From M3007 sp041736625 (lineage in GTDB: Bacteria; Bacteroidota; Bacteroidia; Chitinophagales; Saprospiraceae), in contig JBGSTG010000100.1 in the NCBI GenBank assembly GCA_041736625.1, positions 1 through 23,675 on the forward strand: a stretch of DNA of 23,675 nucleotides, given 5' to 3'. Positions 21,460-23,675 of the stretch are shown here, piece by piece (within the stretch, counting starts at the first letter, position 1; the number at the start of each line of letters is the position of its first letter). A program made the position numbers and the translations under genes. A model generated the notes under the pieces. The model was not told the origin of the DNA. It saw only the letters and a program-made list of their open reading frames with translations, and ran no database searches.

Positions 21460-23325
21460 ATGGAAGAAAAGCAGACTAACTGGATGACCTACGTGGGGAT
21501 GGCGCTCATTTTCGCCCTCCTCTACCTCTGGATGCAATACGCCGCCCCCCCCCCGAAAGCCAATGAGGCGCCCGGGGCATCCGGCGCCGCACTCGACTCC
21601 CTGGCCCAAACCACGGCCCCGGCCGACACGGTGGCCCGCCCGGTCGACGACTCCCTCACCAACACCCGCCTGGCTGCCCAATTCGGCGACTTCGCCGCCC
21701 AGGCCGCCGGCGCCGAACAGGAGACCGTGCTCGAAAATGAACGCCTGCGCGTGACCTTCACCAACAAGGGCGGCCGCATCAAAAGCGTACGGGTGAAAAA
21801 CTACGACAAGATCAACGTGGATACCGCGGGCAACGACTTCCGCGCGCCCGTGTACCTCCTCGAAGATCCCAACAACCGCTTCGAATACCGCATCCCCAGC
21901 CCGGGCGCGCCCGACGGCCGCGTCGGCACCGCCGATCTGTACTTTCAGACCCGGCAGGATAACAATACCGTGGTGTTCCGCATCGACGCCGGCGAAGGGC
22001 GCTACTTCGAACAACACTACACCCTGCTGCCCGATCAGTACCAGCTGGACTACACGCTGAAGGCTGCCGGCATCCCGGACGGCGCCGTGCAACTCATCTG
22101 GATCAACCACCTCGACAAACTGGAGAAAAACCAGCAGTACGAGCGCACCATGTCCACCGTGTACTTCAAACCCGGGGAGGAGTCGCCCAACTACTGCGAC
22201 TGCCGCTCCGACGACACGGAAAACCTCGGGCAGCAGCCCGTGGAGTGGTTCAGCCACGCCAACCAGTTTTTCAACACCGGCCTCATCGCCCGCAATTTCC
22301 AGTTCCGCGACTTCCAGGCCGAAACCATCATGCGCTCGGAAACGGATCCCGACTTGAAGACCCTCAAGACCGTCGCCTCCATCCCCCTGACCAACGGCGA
22401 GGCCCAGATGACCCTGTACACCGGGCCCAGCGAATTTTACACCCTGCGCAGCCTCGGTGCGCAATACGAAGACATCATCCCCTACGGCGCCAGCCTATTC
22501 GGCATCATCAACCGGTGGGCCATTCACCCGCTGTTCGACTTTGTGTCGCAATTCATCGGCAACAAAGGGCTGGTCATCCTGATGCTGACCCTGCTGGTCA
22601 AGCTCATCCTGTACCCCCTGACCTACCGCATGGTGTACAGCCAGGCCAAAATGTCGGCCCTGAAGCCCCAGATCGAGGCCTTGCGCAAAAAACTGGGCGA
22701 CGACCAGCAGGCCCTCTCGGTGGAGACCATGAAACTCTACAGCGAGTTCCGCGTGAACCCCTTGGGCGGCTGCCTCCCCATCCTGGCCCAAATGCCCATC
22801 TGGTTTGCCCTGTACCGCTTCTTCCCGGCGGCCATTGAGTTCCGCCAGGCGGATTTCCTGTGGGCGAATGACTTGTCGAGCTACGACGACCTCATCAAGC
22901 TGCCCTTCTACCTGCCCGGCTTCGGCACCCACATCAGCCTGTTCACCCTGATCTGGGTCGTCACCACCCTGTGGTACACCTGGTACAACATGAAGCAGAT
23001 GGACCAGTCGGCCCTGCAAAACGAGCAGATGAAGATCATGCAGTACATGCAGTACTTCATGCCGGTGATGTTCATGTTCTTTTTCAACAACTTCGCTTCG
23101 GGGCTTACCTGCTACCTGGTGTTCAGCAACATCCTCAACATCGGCCAGACGGTGGTCACCAAAAACTACCTGATCAACCACGAAAAAATCAGGGCAAAGC
23201 TGGAGAAAAACCGCCAGAAACCCCGAAAAGCCGGTGGCTTCCGCGACCGGCTGGAAAAGGCTATGAAGGAACAACAGCGGATTGCGGGCGAACAGCAGAA
23301 ACCGCAACCGGGGAAGAAGAAGTAA
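21460..23325 (+). CDS. yidC: Membrane protein insertase YidC (Oxa1 family)
   Basis: A 621-aa protein of normal Bacteroidota length. The N-terminal helix (MTYVGMALIFALLYLWMQ) is followed by a Pro/Ala-rich linker, a large periplasmic beta-sandwich domain (about 85-350), and the five-helix insertase core. The core shows LLVKLILYPLTYRM, QAKMSALKPQIEALRKKLGD, VNPLGGCLPILAQMPIWFAL and FASGLTCYLVFSNILN, and ends in a basic tail. Lys occupies the position of the hydrophilic-groove Arg366 of E. coli YidC (conservative, my alignment by eye). It inserts membrane proteins alone or with SecYEG-SecDF-YajC. A run of ten C at 21545-21554 falls in the linker codons. It starts 12 bp after the superoxide dismutase stop, probably in one transcript. 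Confidence 0.97.
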   Translation: MEEKQTNWMTYVGMALIFALLYLWMQYAAPPPKANEAPGASGAALDSLAQTTAPADTVARPVDDSLTNTRLAAQFGDFAAQAAGAEQETVLENERLRVTFTNKGGRIKSVRVKNYDKINVDTAGNDFRAPVYLLEDPNNRFEYRIPSPGAPDGRVGTADLYFQTRQDNNTVVFRIDAGEGRYFEQHYTLLPDQYQLDYTLKAAGIPDGAVQLIWINHLDKLEKNQQYERTMSTVYFKPGEESPNYCDCRSDDTENLGQQPVEWFSHANQFFNTGLIARNFQFRDFQAETIMRSETDPDLKTLKTVASIPLTNGEAQMTLYTGPSEFYTLRSLGAQYEDIIPYGASLFGIINRWAIHPLFDFVSQFIGNKGLVILMLTLLVKLILYPLTYRMVYSQAKMSALKPQIEALRKKLGDDQQALSVETMKLYSEFRVNPLGGCLPILAQMPIWFALYRFFPAAIEFRQADFLWANDLSSYDDLIKLPFYLPGFGTHISLFTLIWVVTTLWYTWYNMKQMDQSALQNEQMKIMQYMQYFMPVMFMFFFNNFASGLTCYLVFSNILNIGQTVVTKNYLINHEKIRAKLEKNRQKPRKAGGFRDRLEKAMKEQQRIAGEQQKPQPGKKK

Positions 23326-23417
23326 AGAGGGTAACCGGGTTGCGTCCTTCCGGCATGCTTTTTCGGCAAAACGCTTGCCGATCCGATGGCTCTCCGTCCA
23401 ATTTTGAAAGACGACGC

Positions 23418-23638
23418 TAACCGATAGGATGACTTGAAGCCCTATGTCGTCAACTTAGTGTAAAAGCAATGTTGTAAAATTGTCTACAACGAAGCTAGAT
23501 TTTTTTTTGCCGCGAATTAGCGCGAATTCGCGCTAATTCGCGGCAAAAAATAAGGTCGCGGTAAGACATCAAACAACCCCAAAGCAATCTTTTTACGCTA
23601 AGTTGACGACATTGGGCTTCAAGCCATCGCCTCGGTTA
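23418..23638. mobile_element. MITE-like element: 48-bp imperfect inverted repeats around a perfect palindrome
   Basis: The left arm (23418-23465) and the reverse complement of the right arm (23591-23638) match at 42 of 48 positions; the inner 33 bp have two mismatches. The shared core includes CTTGAAGCCC and ATGTCGTCAACTTAG. The 125-bp spacer has no coding potential and holds a small hairpin (GTTGTA/TACAAC, 23471-23490) and a 48-bp palindrome. This architecture resembles non-autonomous transposons. I could not define a target-site duplication, and no transposase is present in the window, so mobility is inferred. Confidence 0.45.
23503..23550. repeat. Perfect 48-bp palindrome centred on an EcoRI-like GAATTC
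   Basis: Each 24-bp half reads TTTTTTGCCGCGAATTAGCG and then CGAA, and mirrors exactly around 23526/23527 with no loop. It would form a long cruciform or RNA hairpin. The T and A runs are part of the stem, so it does not look like an ordinary terminator. Confidence 0.95.
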
Positions 23639-23675
23639 CGTGTGACGGTGACGGACGATGGTACCCATGATGGAC

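Larger units (their letters stand above)
23326..23675. other. 350-bp gene-free tail containing a MITE-like inverted-repeat element
   Basis: No supportable gene begins or ends here except possible fragments at the edge: an ATG at 23658 on the plus strand and 12 minus-strand codons ending in TAA at 23636-23638, both too short to call. A weak hairpin (CGGCAA/TTGCCG, 23364-23380) follows yidC without a T-run. The main content is the element at 23418-23638. Confidence 0.6.

Noticed and set aside
20293..22464. 723-codon open frame antisense to the ArsR-type gene, SOD and yidC
   Set aside because: It crosses three well-supported genes on the opposite strand and shows no domain; it is a codon-bias shadow.
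23503..23550. Intrinsic terminator of yidC
   Set aside because: The T and A runs are paired within the palindrome and no T-run follows the stem; it is also about 180 bp past the stop and inside a larger inverted repeat.
23636..23675. C-terminal fragment of a minus-strand gene or start of a plus-strand gene at the right edge
   Set aside because: Twelve codons or fewer are visible in either direction, and the supposed stop lies in the inverted-repeat arm; this is not enough to call.

Overview
The window looks like a core-genome stretch of a GC-rich member of the Bacteroidota, most likely Saprospiria-like (inference from gene content, not from a marker gene). Supporting signs are: several exact matches to the Bacteroidota -7 promoter element TAnnTTTG ahead of genes; an AraC-type regulator built from parts of a Bacteroidota hybrid two-component system; a CcmE with CPSKY in place of the usual heme-binding histidine motif; a long YidC; and abundant short-period (7-8 bp) tandem repeats at gene borders. 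No rRNA, tRNA, CRISPR array, phage module or recognisable transposase gene was found.

Layout. 1-759 (-): 5' part of a secreted, probably beta-helix protein whose first codons are an 8-bp tandem repeat. 871-975 (-): doubtful 34-residue cysteine-rich ORF. 1052-2866 (-): MsbA-type ABC exporter. 3009-4816 (+): OmpA-domain protein plus a membrane-anchored helix-hairpin-helix protein. 4960-11483 (-): a long same-strand run read as YkuK-family RNase H-like protein, active M16 peptidase, M16-like protein without zinc ligands, YajC, outer-membrane barrel-like protein and the YchF ATPase; the middle four are tightly packed and ychF has its own promoter. 11715-13220 (-): membrane-anchored AraC regulator with a degenerate receiver, divergent from 13327-16538 (+) ccmE-ccmF. 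16548-17943 (-): Ppx/GppA-like membrane protein followed by a DUF2007-like protein. 18206-20262 (-): RluD-type pseudouridine synthase and a diacylglycerol-kinase-type lipid kinase. 20344-23325 (+): ArsR-type regulator, exported superoxide dismutase and YidC. 23326-23675: gene-free tail with a MITE-like inverted-repeat element.

How the genes fit together. Much of the window concerns the cell envelope: membrane protein insertion (YajC, YidC), lipid or drug export (ABC exporter), peptidoglycan anchoring (OmpA domain), periplasmic proteolysis (M16 pair), cytochrome c maturation (CcmE, CcmF) and oxidative defence outside the cytoplasm (SOD). These are mostly ordinary housekeeping genes. The least explained signals are non-coding: a two-hairpin element found twice in the same orientation just after minus-strand genes, three families of 7-8 bp tandem repeats (one inside a coding start, two running into stop codons), and a 221-bp inverted-repeat element carrying a perfect 48-bp palindrome.
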